Source: a candidate division KSB1 bacterium
GTDB taxonomy: Bacteria > Electryoneota > RPQS01
Assembly (NCBI GenBank): GCA_016214895.1
Contig: JACRMR010000002.1
Location: 460,891 to 524,890, forward strand
Direction of reading: 5' to 3'
DNA: 64,000 nucleotides
The position numbers and the translations under genes were made by a program. Below the pieces are notes generated by a model. It saw nothing but the letters and a program-made list of their open reading frames with translations, was not told the origin of the DNA and did no database searches. Below are positions 1-8,201 of this stretch, piece after piece; positions within the stretch are counted from its first letter, which is position 1, and the number at the start of each line of letters is the position of its first letter.

Positions 1-2433
1 CAGGGCGACGACAACGGCCGTACCTTCAGTTCGTGGACCTTCACGGTCGATAATTGCGCGCCGACGCTCACCGCGGTCACCCCGACTGACGGCCAGGGCT
101 TCACGCGTGATCAGGCGATCGTCGTCGAAGTCCTGTTTACGGATGACTGCAACGAAGATACGATCACGGTGCGCAATGGTGGCAACAACCCGGCGGTGAT
201 TAACACCGGCAAGCAGTTGAGCACCGGAACAGTCAAGATCGGCCGCATGGGCGCCGACGGCAGCATCACGAATCTCACCACCGGTCATCTGGCCGACATG
301 ATCTCCGGACTGGATTCGCGCGGCGGTCACGGCACTCTCGACGACAACGGTTCGGGCATCATTCTCGAAACGTTTGATCTGAACATCTTTAACCCGCTGG
401 GTGAGAACGTTGGTCCGGAAAGCACGGGTGACTACGCTGAGCTGGATGACGCTCATGCGAAGTACATCGTCGCGCCGGGCGGCCGTTGCGGTGAATACAC
501 CGTCAATGCCCGCATCACCGACTGTGTCGGTAATATCGGCACGATCACCTGGACGTTTGTAATCGAGTGTGGCGGTCCGTCGATCACCTTCAATGAGGTG
601 GAAGGCGATTGCCGCTACCAGAACTACTGGAATCCGTCTTCCAACCTCCCGCTGTCGGTGACGCTCGGCGAGCTGGACGATGTGAACCTTTCCAGTGACG
701 GGATCCGCATTGACGTCGTCCGGCTCTACAACTGCGACGGCGGTCTGTGCACCGACACGATTCTGACCCATGCCAACTTCACGATGACGCCGGCCGCCGA
801 TCCGAACAACACCGATCAGGTGTTTACGGTCACCGGCAACTACAACCTCGACGATGATATCGCCGCGGTTGAACTGCGCGTCGTGGTGTCCGCGACCAAC
901 TCGCTGGGTGCGACGACCACCAGCGTGCAGTCGTGGATCGTGGATGGCACCGGCCCCGCGATCACCATCGTGACGCCGGAAGATGGTCAGGTCTTGCCGT
1001 CGGGACAGGCGATCACTATCAGTGCCGACTACACCGACATTGAACCGGCCCTCGCCGCCCTGTTACCGGGCGGAAACGTCGGAACGATCGCGCCCGCCAT
1101 TGATGTGGTTGGCCCGACTCGCCTGACGAAGTCCGCGCCGAAACTCTTCGGCGGTGCCGCTGATACGAAGCACACCAACCAGGTCAACCTCGGTTCGTGG
1201 ACCCCGGCCATCGCCGGACACGGAACGCTGGACGGTATGAGTGGCGTTGACGTCCAGTGCGTCGAACTGCTCCTGCGTCCGGGTGACGGCAGCGCCGTGC
1301 GCCGCCTGCATCAGGAGACCGAACGGGTGATCATCACGGACCACAACATCACGTGGGTCGGACCGTTGCCGGAAGGCTCGTACACGCTGATTCTCTCGGT
1401 GTGCGACCGGGTCTGCAACACCTCCTTCGTGACGTGGAGCTTCGCGGTGTCGCCGAACGAAGCGGGTGTCGAGTATCTGCCGCCGTTCTACCTGTCGTCG
1501 ATGCCGCATGAATTCGCCATGCGGGTTGCCGGCAACAACGTGGACTACCCGTCCGCCCAACTCATGGTCGAAGCCATGACCTGCGGCGCCGGCGCCACGT
1601 GGACTGAACTGACCGACAACGGCGCGCTGCGTCGTGAAGGTAACATGTACTATCACGACGGTAACTACGATCTGGGTCGCTACTGCAGCTTCCGTCTCAC
1701 CCTGCGTGTCAACTACACGTACGGTGTGCCGGTCCCGGGTGGCTCACAGATCTACACCGTCGATACCGCGGGTCCGCGCTTCACCGGCATCACTCCGGAG
1801 CCGTACACGCCGCAGAATCACAACGTTCTGCAGATCGGTTCAACCCCGACGTTCATCGTGAACTTCGAGGAAGTCGGAAACACTACACTTGACGGCGAGT
1901 CGTTCATCATGAGCCTGCGCACGATGGGTGGTGTGACGGTCGCAACCGATACCGTGGCGAACATCGACGCGGCCGGAACTTCCGGCTGGGCCGATCTGAC
2001 GGCCGGTCCGTTGGCTGCCGGTGAATATGACCTGTACGCTACGGTCGCTGACGTCGCCGGAAACGCGACGGCCATGACCTGGCATTACGTCGTCGGCGAA
2101 CGCAACCAGACGCTGACCGAAGGTCCTGTGTACAACTACCCGAACCCGTTCACTCCGGCCGACGGTCACACGACCTTCGTCTTCCCGGTGACCGGTGTCG
2201 AGGGTAATGCAGAGGTTCAGGTCAAGCTCTACGACTGGGCGGGTAACTTCGTCGCGACAATCTATGATGGACCGTGGTCCGCTAACTGCGCAACGTGCGC
2301 TGTGACGTGGGCCGGGACCAATGACGGTGGCGATCAGGTCGCTAACGGCGTGTACCTTGCGAACGTGAAGATCACCGCCTCGGGCAAGACCCGTCAGGAA
2401 GTGGTCAAGGTCGCGTTCAAGAACGAGAAGTAA
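1..2433 (+). CDS. Large Ig-repeat surface protein with C-terminal sorting domain, 5' partial
   Basis: The frame is open from base 1, so the gene starts before the window and the first GTG (169) is not its start. The visible ~810 residues are repeated Ig-like modules of roughly 150 residues. Each closes with a strand such as FTVDNCAPT, WIVDGTGPAI or YTVDTAGPRF, followed by a 'TP.DGQ' opening. The last ~95 residues form a FlgD-like/type IX sorting domain: YNYPNPFTPADG, then VKLYDWAGNFV, then NDGGDQVANGVYLANVKI and a lysine-rich end. In FCB bacteria such domains direct export and surface attachment. The role is probably structural or adhesive; no catalytic domain is visible. A PorV-like gene follows directly, fitting a secretion-related neighbourhood. 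Confidence 0.85.
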   Translation, partial: QGDDNGRTFSSWTFTVDNCAPTLTAVTPTDGQGFTRDQAIVVEVLFTDDCNEDTITVRNGGNNPAVINTGKQLSTGTVKIGRMGADGSITNLTTGHLADMISGLDSRGGHGTLDDNGSGIILETFDLNIFNPLGENVGPESTGDYAELDDAHAKYIVAPGGRCGEYTVNARITDCVGNIGTITWTFVIECGGPSITFNEVEGDCRYQNYWNPSSNLPLSVTLGELDDVNLSSDGIRIDVVRLYNCDGGLCTDTILTHANFTMTPAADPNNTDQVFTVTGNYNLDDDIAAVELRVVVSATNSLGATTTSVQSWIVDGTGPAITIVTPEDGQVLPSGQAITISADYTDIEPALAALLPGGNVGTIAPAIDVVGPTRLTKSAPKLFGGAADTKHTNQVNLGSWTPAIAGHGTLDGMSGVDVQCVELLLRPGDGSAVRRLHQETERVIITDHNITWVGPLPEGSYTLILSVCDRVCNTSFVTWSFAVSPNEAGVEYLPPFYLSSMPHEFAMRVAGNNVDYPSAQLMVEAMTCGAGATWTELTDNGALRREGNMYYHDGNYDLGRYCSFRLTLRVNYTYGVPVPGGSQIYTVDTAGPRFTGITPEPYTPQNHNVLQIGSTPTFIVNFEEVGNTTLDGESFIMSLRTMGGVTVATDTVANIDAAGTSGWADLTAGPLAAGEYDLYATVADVAGNATAMTWHYVVGERNQTLTEGPVYNYPNPFTPADGHTTFVFPVTGVEGNAEVQVKLYDWAGNFVATIYDGPWSANCATCAVTWAGTNDGGDQVANGVYLANVKITASGKTRQEVVKVAFKNEK

Positions 2434-2448
2434 GCATCAACCGAATGT

Positions 2449-2478
2449 CGGTGGGGCCGCGTCAAACCGGCCCCACCG
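2449..2478 (+). terminator. GC-rich hairpin after the Ig-repeat gene
   Basis: An 11-bp stem (CGGTGGGGCCG at 2449-2459 with CGGCCCCACCG at 2468-2478) encloses an 8-base loop. No T-run follows, so it may act as a weak terminator or as an mRNA-stabilising 3' end rather than a classic intrinsic terminator. Confidence 0.45.
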
Positions 2479-2542
2479 GCATCAGCATGTCCATCCCGTG
2501 AACAAAACAAACTTGATATACCGAGATGACAGGAGGAGGGAT

Positions 2543-3982
2543 ATGAATCCCCGTGTACGAACGCTTGTTGTGGGCGCACTGCTCCTCAGCCTGCTGGCCG
2601 TACTTCCGGCGCACGCGCAGAACTTCACGGATCCGTGGCTGCGCTTCGGTGTCGGTGCCCGTGCCATGGCGATGGGTTCTGCCCAAACGGCCGTCGTGAA
2701 AGATGCTACGGCGCTCTACTGGAACCCCGCAGCGCTCGCTTCGCTGTGCCGGTTCGAGGCCTCGCTCATGTACACCGCCGGCATGAGAGCGGAGCGTAAC
2801 TACAACTATGTCAGCGCCGCGCTGAGGGCCGATCGAATCGGGACCTTCGGCGTCTCCTGGCTGAACGCCGGTATTACCGGGATCGGACAGTACGACAACA
2901 CCGGTCGAAAGACCGGGGACTTCGATGTCTCGAGCAACGCCTTCCAGCTCGGCTTCGGCCGGACGCTCGGAGCCGGCCTCGCTTTCGGACTCGGAGCCAA
3001 GTACCTGCAAGAGGACCTTGCCGATAATACCGGTTACGGTCTCGACGCCGGCTTGCTGTTCAAACCCTACGACGAACTGAGCTTCGGCGCGAATATCCGC
3101 GATATCGCGGGTAAGCACGGCGACGATCAGGTCCCGTTCGAGGCACGCCTCGGCGTCGGCGTCACTCCGTGGAAGCACATCACCGCTGCCTTTGACTTGA
3201 TCAAAGTGCAGGACGAGGACGCGACTTCCGGTTTGGGCGCCGCCTACGACTTCGATGTCTCGGACAAAACGTCGGCTTACATCGCCGCCGGGATCAACGA
3301 TCTGTTTGTCCAGCAGCGCGGGTTCACCGCCGGAATGGGCTTCAACTTCTCGAACTTCGCTGTGCAGTACGCCTACGTGACTGAGCGTCAGGACTTCCTC
3401 GATGAGAACCACCGCCTGTCGGTGAACTTCTACTTCAAGGATTGCAACCCGATGAAGAGCATGTTCGGCACGCTGAAGCGGCAGCGCAAGGAAGCCGAAG
3501 TCTATTCCAAGCAGCCCGAAGGTCCGAAGGAGTTTATCCACCGTTACATCTTCGAGGGCAACCCGAGCCTCAAGCTCAGCCTCGAACTGTTGCGCCCCGA
3601 GGCCAAGGACTCGATCAAGTCCGTGTGGTCCGAGGCCGGCGGTGTGGTCAGCTTCCCGGGCGTCAATTTCGCCACCGGGTCAGCTGAGATTACCGATGAG
3701 TTCGCCCGCGTCCTCGACGGCGCCGCTCAGCTCATCAACGAGCACCCGGAAATTCAATTGCTCGAGGTGCAGGGCCATACGGACAATACCGGCAGCGATG
3801 CGATCAACAATCCGTTGTCGCAGGCCCGGGCCGACGCTGTCCGCAACTACCTGATCTCGCGCGGCGTCGAGCCGAATCGACTCGTTGCCAAGGGTTATGG
3901 TTCTTCCAAGCCGGTCGCGACCAATTCGACCGACGCCGGCAAGTACCAGAACCGCCGCATTGACCTCGTTCGCGTTCGCTGA
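2543..3982 (+). CDS. PorV-like outer-membrane barrel fused to an OmpA peptidoglycan-binding domain
   Basis: The start is ATG 2543 because AGGAGGAGGG lies just upstream; the in-frame extension to 2498 has no such site. Residues 1-26 are a signal peptide ending AHAQ. Residues ~27-310 match the PorV/PorQ (UPF0164) barrel opening, with WLRFGVGARAMAMGSAQTA followed by ATALYWNPAAL. A ~60-residue linker leads to an OmpA C-terminal domain (~372-479) with HTDNTGSDAINNPLSQARA and NRRIDLVRVR. PorV carries type IX cargo to the surface, and OmpA domains bind peptidoglycan, so this looks like a cell-wall-anchored outer-membrane protein. The preceding gene is a likely type IX cargo. Whether it works as PorV or simply shares the barrel is uncertain. 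Confidence 0.82.
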   Translation: MNPRVRTLVVGALLLSLLAVLPAHAQNFTDPWLRFGVGARAMAMGSAQTAVVKDATALYWNPAALASLCRFEASLMYTAGMRAERNYNYVSAALRADRIGTFGVSWLNAGITGIGQYDNTGRKTGDFDVSSNAFQLGFGRTLGAGLAFGLGAKYLQEDLADNTGYGLDAGLLFKPYDELSFGANIRDIAGKHGDDQVPFEARLGVGVTPWKHITAAFDLIKVQDEDATSGLGAAYDFDVSDKTSAYIAAGINDLFVQQRGFTAGMGFNFSNFAVQYAYVTERQDFLDENHRLSVNFYFKDCNPMKSMFGTLKRQRKEAEVYSKQPEGPKEFIHRYIFEGNPSLKLSLELLRPEAKDSIKSVWSEAGGVVSFPGVNFATGSAEITDEFARVLDGAAQLINEHPEIQLLEVQGHTDNTGSDAINNPLSQARADAVRNYLISRGVEPNRLVAKGYGSSKPVATNSTDAGKYQNRRIDLVRVR

Positions 3983-4007
3983 TTGATCGCTTAGCTTGAG
4001 AGAGCAC

Positions 4008-4037
4008 GAGGAGTGCGGGCAGTGGCCTGCGCTCCTC
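4008..4037 (+). terminator. Hairpin with pyrimidine-rich tail
   Basis: GAGGAGTGCGGGC (4008-4020) pairs with GCCTGCGCTCCTC (4025-4037), with two G-U pairs, around the loop AGTG. A TCTCTCTC run follows. It is a likely terminator of the PorV-OmpA gene. Confidence 0.5.
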
Positions 4038-4149
4038 TCTCTCTCTGAGTTCATCGCATCCGCCCCGAACATCTCTTCGATCCCTCTCACTCGCGCGTGA
4101 GAGCGTCGCAAATCAGGCGGCCGGAACCCACCATAGAGGAATCCTCCCT

Positions 4150-5496
4150 ATGAAGCGTGTTGGTTACATTTTGATGGCGCTCGTCGCCGTGCTGGTCATT
4201 TTCACGCTCGCGCTCGCCCAACTGGAAGGCAAGAACGCCAAGAACTTGCTCCGCGTGATTTCCGGCGAGCAGACCCGTGCCTACTTCGGCTCCGGTGTCG
4301 AAGGCGCCTACGCCTGGACCGGCGGCGCGAAGCTGTATGCGATCTCCGCAACGGGCGAAAACGACGGACCCGTACGTCGCGGCTATGTGAATCTCTACGA
4401 CAACCTGCTGGCGGATGCGCCCGTCCTGACCATTCAGGGCGGGGTGGAGGGTGAACTGTTCGGCAGTTCGCTTTCGGGCGGCGGTGACTTCAACGGCGAC
4501 GGTATGCCCGATCTCGCTGTGGCTGCCGACGGCGGCCAGGGCACCGGCCAGAAGCCGGCCGGAAAGGTCTATTTATATTTCGGAGGCCCGGACTTCGGCA
4601 GGTCCGCTTCGGCGGTTCTGACCATGGGAGAGTCAAAGGACAGCTTCGGCCAGTCTGTAAGTCTCAAGGACGATATCAATGGTGACGGCCTTGCCGACCT
4701 CATCGTCGGCGCACCACATTCGGCCAAATCGGGCGCCACGTCGGGCCGCGCCTACATCTGGTTCGGGAGGAGCGGAAGCGTGTCCAAGTCTCCGGATAAG
4801 GAAATCCGCCTTGGAACCATGAATGATCTCTTCGGAACTTCCGTGAGCACAGGGGATCTAAACGGCGACGGGACGGCCGATTTGGTAATTGGCGCGCCAC
4901 ACTTTGGAACCGAGGCCGATTACTTCGGTGCAGCCTTCATCTTCTTCGGCGGCAAAGACGCAAAGTTCTCCAGCGCATCTCAGATCCTGAAAGGGGAGAA
5001 GAGTTCGTTCCAGGATCAGTTTGGGTGGTCAGTGGCTGTCGTGCCGGATATCGATGGAGATGGCAAGGCCGAATTGGTTGTTGGCGCTCCACAGTGCTCG
5101 CAAGGCGGCCGTCAGCTGGGCAAGGTCTATCTGTACCACGGCGCAGAAAAACTGTCTGATGTGCCCTCTGCCACGTTCTGGGGCAGCGTCGAAGCCGGCA
5201 AGTTCGGACAGCACGTATTCAGTCTCGGCGATATCAACGGCGACAAGAAGGGCGATTGGGCTGCTCAGGCCGATCAGGAGTCCGGTAGCCGTGGCACCGT
5301 GCATTTCTTTTACGGCGGGTGGGACAAGGAATTCTACAAGTACACCGGAGAGGCCGTCGCCGATCGCCTCGGCAGTTGCCTCGTGAATATCGGCGACTTT
5401 GATGGCAACGGCTCAAGCGAAATCCTCTCCGGCGCCCGGTGGAACGACACCGAAAGTGAGAACTCGGGACGCTGCTATATTCTGAGCCTCGAATAG
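4150..5496 (+). CDS. FG-GAP (integrin alpha-like) beta-propeller surface protein
   Basis: The N-terminus (MKRVGYILMALVAVLVIF...) is a signal peptide or anchor of about 24 residues. Six to seven FG-GAP blades follow, each with a calcium-binding loop and a hydrophobic turn: DFNGDGMPDLAVAADGG, DINGDGLADLIVGAP, DLNGDGTADLVIGAP, DIDGDGKAELVVGAP, DINGDKKGD and DFDGNGSSEILSGA. The family folds as a calcium-stabilised seven-blade propeller, usually for adhesion or ligand binding outside the cell. No sorting domain follows the last blade, so it is probably held by its N-terminal segment or released to the periplasm. It is a single-gene unit closed by a strong terminator. Confidence 0.85.
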   Translation: MKRVGYILMALVAVLVIFTLALAQLEGKNAKNLLRVISGEQTRAYFGSGVEGAYAWTGGAKLYAISATGENDGPVRRGYVNLYDNLLADAPVLTIQGGVEGELFGSSLSGGGDFNGDGMPDLAVAADGGQGTGQKPAGKVYLYFGGPDFGRSASAVLTMGESKDSFGQSVSLKDDINGDGLADLIVGAPHSAKSGATSGRAYIWFGRSGSVSKSPDKEIRLGTMNDLFGTSVSTGDLNGDGTADLVIGAPHFGTEADYFGAAFIFFGGKDAKFSSASQILKGEKSSFQDQFGWSVAVVPDIDGDGKAELVVGAPQCSQGGRQLGKVYLYHGAEKLSDVPSATFWGSVEAGKFGQHVFSLGDINGDKKGDWAAQADQESGSRGTVHFFYGGWDKEFYKYTGEAVADRLGSCLVNIGDFDGNGSSEILSGARWNDTESENSGRCYILSLE

Positions 5497-5523
5497 CGGG
5501 TCCAGCGGATTTGTGCACGCGAA

Positions 5524-5551
5524 GGGGCCGACTCGTCACTGAGTCGGCCCC
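5524..5551 (+). terminator. Strong intrinsic terminator
   Basis: GGGGCCGACTC (5524-5534) pairs perfectly with GAGTCGGCCCC (5541-5551) around GTCACT, followed by CTTGTTTTC. It ends the FG-GAP gene and separates it from the convergent minus-strand operon. Confidence 0.85.
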
Positions 5552-5580
5552 CTTGTTTTCGCCGGTCCCAAGCAATTACG

Positions 5581-5718
5581 TCACATCGCTTTGACCGAAG
5601 CCTCCAGTCTTTCCAGGCTCTGCGTCCAGCCGTCCTTGTCGCGGTCCGGCATGACGTCGGTTGAGCTGAATGGAATGCTCAAGAACGGTGCTCCTTCATC
5701 GTGGACGACAGGTAAGCG
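5581..5718 (-). pseudogene. Remnant of a further SRPBCC/AHSA1-family gene
   Basis: Reading the minus strand, an open frame of ~45 codons ends at TGA (5583-5581). It contains DRDKDGWTQSLERLEA near its end, the typical closing helix of AHSA1-type START domains ('DGW..SL.RL'). Nothing upstream in this frame resembles the rest of the domain, and its 5' part overlaps the 3' end of the intact SRPBCC gene in another frame. The simplest reading is the tail of a further paralogue left after deletion or recombination. A 22-codon peptide starting at the internal ATG (5652) is possible but less likely. Confidence 0.45.
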
Positions 5719-6188
5719 TCAAGCTGATCGAACGTTCCGCCAAAACCGCCTTCCATCGACTTGAAGCCAGCCTCGAATACCTTCTGTTCTGCCTCCGATG
5801 CTTGCCACGGTGTGGCGTTCAGCGTTAGCATCGTCCCGCCGTTGGTATCGCGGAACATCACGATCGACAGGATCTCGAGCGGCCATTCCTCATGGCCCGG
5901 GTAACGCATAACCCTGCCCGCCGCATCTGAAAACGAGGAGATGTACTCTAAACGCTCGTTCGGAACGATCTCACGAAACAGGAATCGTCCCCACATCTCC
6001 TGACCGGTTTGAGATACCAGGCCGTAGTGAAAGACGCCACCAGGCCTCAAGTCAAGCTGCGCACGCATGATCGAGAATCCCCGCGGACCCCACCATCGGG
6101 CCAGCCGATCCGGTTCCGTCCACGCCTTGTACACCCACTCGCGTGGCGCATCGAATACTCGTTTGATTACGAACTCCGGTTCCGTCAT
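5679..6188 (-). CDS. SRPBCC (AHSA1-like) domain protein
   Basis: This 169-residue protein is a single START-like domain of the AHSA1 group: FVIKRVFDAPREWVYKAWTE, LARWWGPRGFS and MRAQLDLRPGG near the start, and GGFGGTFDQLDAYL at the end. The fold is a hydrophobic cavity that binds small ligands; in bacteria these proteins are usually small-molecule binders or stress proteins of unknown ligand, despite the Hsp90-activator name. Its ATG overlaps the stop of the DUF1801 gene by 4 bases, so the two are translationally coupled. It is the last intact gene of the ArsR-led operon. Confidence 0.85.
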   Translation of the reverse strand: MTEPEFVIKRVFDAPREWVYKAWTEPDRLARWWGPRGFSIMRAQLDLRPGGVFHYGLVSQTGQEMWGRFLFREIVPNERLEYISSFSDAAGRVMRYPGHEEWPLEILSIVMFRDTNGGTMLTLNATPWQASEAEQKVFEAGFKSMEGGFGGTFDQLDAYLSSTMKEHRS

Positions 6189-6571
6189 CGCTCCTTCCTC
6201 TTTGGTTGTTTCGCCGCGCGTTGGTTCGCGATGGCTTGGTTCTCCGCAACTCTCGCTTTCACCAGTTTCTTGACCAGCGCCGTGGGCAGAGACCCGCCGA
6301 TGGGAATATGGAGCGTGCCTTTCGACGCGCGGTAGGCTGCGATTTCATCGCCGAACTGGTCCAGAATCGTCGCGCTCATCGGAAATAGGCTGCAATGGTC
6401 CTTGAACGCCGCGTACGCGACGATCCCCTTGTCCAGTTTGAACGTCGGCATGCCGTAGCTTAACACCTCCGTGGCTTGCGGAATCACCGCGCGGATGGTC
6501 TCTCGCAGCTTCTCCAGGGTCGCCCGCGATGCCGGCGGCAACGACTTCAAATATGTCTCGACTTCATTCAT
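6185..6571 (-). CDS. DUF1801 (YdhG-like) protein
   Basis: This 128-residue protein matches the DUF1801/YdhG family: MNEVETYLKSLPPASRATLE, then EVLSYGMPTFK, then CSLFPMSATIL, then GTLHIPIGGSLPTALVKKLV, with a basic tail. The family has been linked to frataxin-like iron handling in Bacillus but remains poorly characterised; here only its repeated pairing with SRPBCC proteins is informative. It lies immediately after the double-SRPBCC gene (stop 6572, next ATG 6571) and overlaps the next gene by 4 bases. Confidence 0.85.
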   Translation of the reverse strand: MNEVETYLKSLPPASRATLEKLRETIRAVIPQATEVLSYGMPTFKLDKGIVAYAAFKDHCSLFPMSATILDQFGDEIAAYRASKGTLHIPIGGSLPTALVKKLVKARVAENQAIANQRAAKQPKRKER

Positions 6572-7546
6572 TTAATGGACCTCCGGCGGTTGCAGCTCCC
6601 GCAGTAACTCCTCCAGCCGCTCGAACGTCTCGCGCATTCCGGCCTCCACACCTGCGGCAAGATGCCCGTCACGATCCTCCTGCGACTGATGTAACACGGT
6701 CTCCACGATCCGCGTCCGCTCGCCGAGGGCTTCGAAGAGAGTCGTGACCAGCGCCTCATGCTCCGGCAGCGGCTCATAGACAAAGGTGCTCACTATCCGG
6801 TCCGGCGGCGCAATCTCCTTGTACACTCCGTGGTACCCGTGCTCTTGCCCGTCAGGGGCGCGCAAGACGAATCGATATTGACCGCCGGGCCGAAAGTCGA
6901 TTTGGCAGACCGGCATCGTCATACTCCGCAATCCCCACCAGCGCACCACATGTTCGGGCCGCGTCCACGCCTCCAGCACAAGCGTGCGCGGAGCATTTAC
7001 GATCCGCGTCACTGTGAATTCCCGCGGCGATGGCAACGCGAGGCTCAATGCTCCCGCCAGCGTGATCCCGCTCGCCAGGTGCTCCGCAAGCCGCTCCAGG
7101 TGTTGCTTCGCGCCTTCGATCGCATTATGCTCCGTCACCACAAAATCCCGCCTTGCAGCCGTCGCAAACACCGCGTGCATCGTCAGGAGCGTCCCGCCGT
7201 CCACCGCCTCAAACCTGACCGTAACATGGAACCCCGACGATTCGTCGTGGCCGTCATCGTGGATGTAAACAAGTCGCTCCGGCGGAGCCAGCTCAAGATA
7301 ACGCGCCCGATTGGGATAGTCCCGCCCGTCCGGCCCGTGCATCGTGTATCGCCATACTCCGCCCGGGCGAATGTCCGACTCATGGCTTGTCGTCCTGAAG
7401 CCGCGCGGACCCCACCATTTCACCGCTTGCTGCGGATCAGTCCACGCCTTGTACACCAGTTCGCGGGGAGCCCGAATCAGGCGCGAAGTTACGACCTCAC
7501 GATCCGACGTGTCCGCCAACGCGGGTTTAGTTCCTGATGCCGCCAT
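6572..7546 (-). CDS. Tandem double SRPBCC (AHSA1-like) domain protein
   Basis: The start is ATG 7546, preceded by AAAGGAGG; longer in-frame starts run back through the upstream arsR-type gene. The 324-residue product has two AHSA1-like domains in series. The first begins VVTSRLIRAPRELVYKAWTD with VKWWGPRGF, and the second begins FTVTRIVNAPRTLVLEAWTR with VVRWWGLRSM. Each carries the 'RPGG.(W/Y)R' hairpin. The fusion gives two ligand cavities in one chain, perhaps from duplication followed by loss of the stop. It overlaps the end of the regulator gene by 20 bases and is followed directly by DUF1801. Confidence 0.87.
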   Translation of the reverse strand: MAASGTKPALADTSDREVVTSRLIRAPRELVYKAWTDPQQAVKWWGPRGFRTTSHESDIRPGGVWRYTMHGPDGRDYPNRARYLELAPPERLVYIHDDGHDESSGFHVTVRFEAVDGGTLLTMHAVFATAARRDFVVTEHNAIEGAKQHLERLAEHLASGITLAGALSLALPSPREFTVTRIVNAPRTLVLEAWTRPEHVVRWWGLRSMTMPVCQIDFRPGGQYRFVLRAPDGQEHGYHGVYKEIAPPDRIVSTFVYEPLPEHEALVTTLFEALGERTRIVETVLHQSQEDRDGHLAAGVEAGMRETFERLEELLRELQPPEVH

Positions 7547-7880
7547 CCGTGTCCTCCTTTGCTTGCATTTCATGTAGGTAAGCTTCGAGTCGATCGAGAC
7601 GCTGCTCCCAGAATTGCCGATACTGCTCCACCCAGTCGGCAACATCGTGCAGAGGCTTAGCATCCAATTGACAGGGCCGCCACTGAGCCTGACGGCTGCG
7701 CGTGATCAGACCCGCGCGTTCGAGGACCTTCAGGTGTTTTGTTACCGCTGGTGCGCTGATCCTGAAGGGCTTGGCAAGTTCAGCGACAGACGTCGCGCCA
7801 GACGCCAGATGCGCCAAGATCGCCCGACGCGTCGGGTCTGAAAGGGCTGAAAATGTTAAGCTTAAATTATCGAGAGCCAT
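7527..7880 (-). CDS. ArsR/SmtB-family transcriptional repressor
   Basis: This 117-residue winged-helix protein opens with FSALSDPTRRAILAHLASG, the hallmark of the family, followed by the recognition helix ISAPAVTKHLKVLERAGL and the wing SRQAQWRPCQLD. No metal-binding CxC or CxxD motif is seen in the helix, so it belongs to the non-metal subgroup that usually precedes SRPBCC genes. It heads a four-gene operon. A nested palindrome covers the region just downstream of its own -10 box, which strongly suggests autorepression relieved by an unknown ligand. Confidence 0.9.
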   Translation of the reverse strand: MALDNLSLTFSALSDPTRRAILAHLASGATSVAELAKPFRISAPAVTKHLKVLERAGLITRSRQAQWRPCQLDAKPLHDVADWVEQYRQFWEQRLDRLEAYLHEMQAKEDTDGGIRN

Positions 7881-7887
7881 GTCTTTG

Positions 7888-7916
7888 AACCAATTGGTTA
7901 ATTAACCTAATGGTAA
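7888..7916 (-). promoter_or_regulatory. Nested palindromic operator of the ArsR-type regulator
   Basis: Two perfect 12-base palindromes overlap by four bases: AACCAATTGGTT (7888-7899) and GGTTAATTAACC (7896-7907). A third imperfect one, TTAACCTAATGGTAA, runs to 7916. The tract lies between the -10 box and the start codon, so a bound repressor would block transcription initiation. The layout could hold two or three dimers side by side. Confidence 0.7.
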
Positions 7917-7943
7917 TATACGGAGGGAATTCCAGTTTGTCAA
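7915..7943 (-). promoter_or_regulatory. Sigma-70-type promoter of the ArsR/SRPBCC operon
   Basis: On the minus strand TTGACA (7943-7938) is followed by exactly 17 bases and TATATT (7920-7915). The predicted transcription start falls in the operator. This near-consensus site is one of the two strongest promoters in the window. Confidence 0.75.
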
Positions 7944-8088
7944 GTGATTCGGCAAGCGCGATCCATTTCTTGATTGCTTGCGCAGCTCGGGCCGATGCCA
8001 GGATCGTCAACCCGGAACCAATCCAGCGTTCCAAATTGGACTCAACAGGTCTGAATCCGGGCAGTCGGTGGGGCCGTCTCCCCGGCGC

Positions 8089-8117
8089 TTGATTGCCGCG
8101 CCATCCAGTGGTATATT
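8089..8117 (+). promoter_or_regulatory. Promoter candidate for the secreted propeller gene
   Basis: TTGATT (8089-8094), a 17-base spacer, then TATATT (8112-8117) on the plus strand. The start codon at 8202 lies ~78 bases below the expected transcription start. The remaining 7944-8088 stretch between the two divergent promoters shows no convincing gene. Confidence 0.6.
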
Positions 8118-8201
8118 GCTCCTGTTCATGCAACGGTCAAGTGATGCGAGCGACTTCCGCTCCGCCATCAACTTGACAAAACATTCTCCGCGAGGCGAAT
8201 C

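Noticed and set aside
2462..3541. A 359-codon open frame antisense to the PorV-OmpA gene
   Set aside because: It is fully covered by a gene with a strong ribosome-binding site, signal peptide and recognised domains; the frame is open because of GC-rich codon bias.
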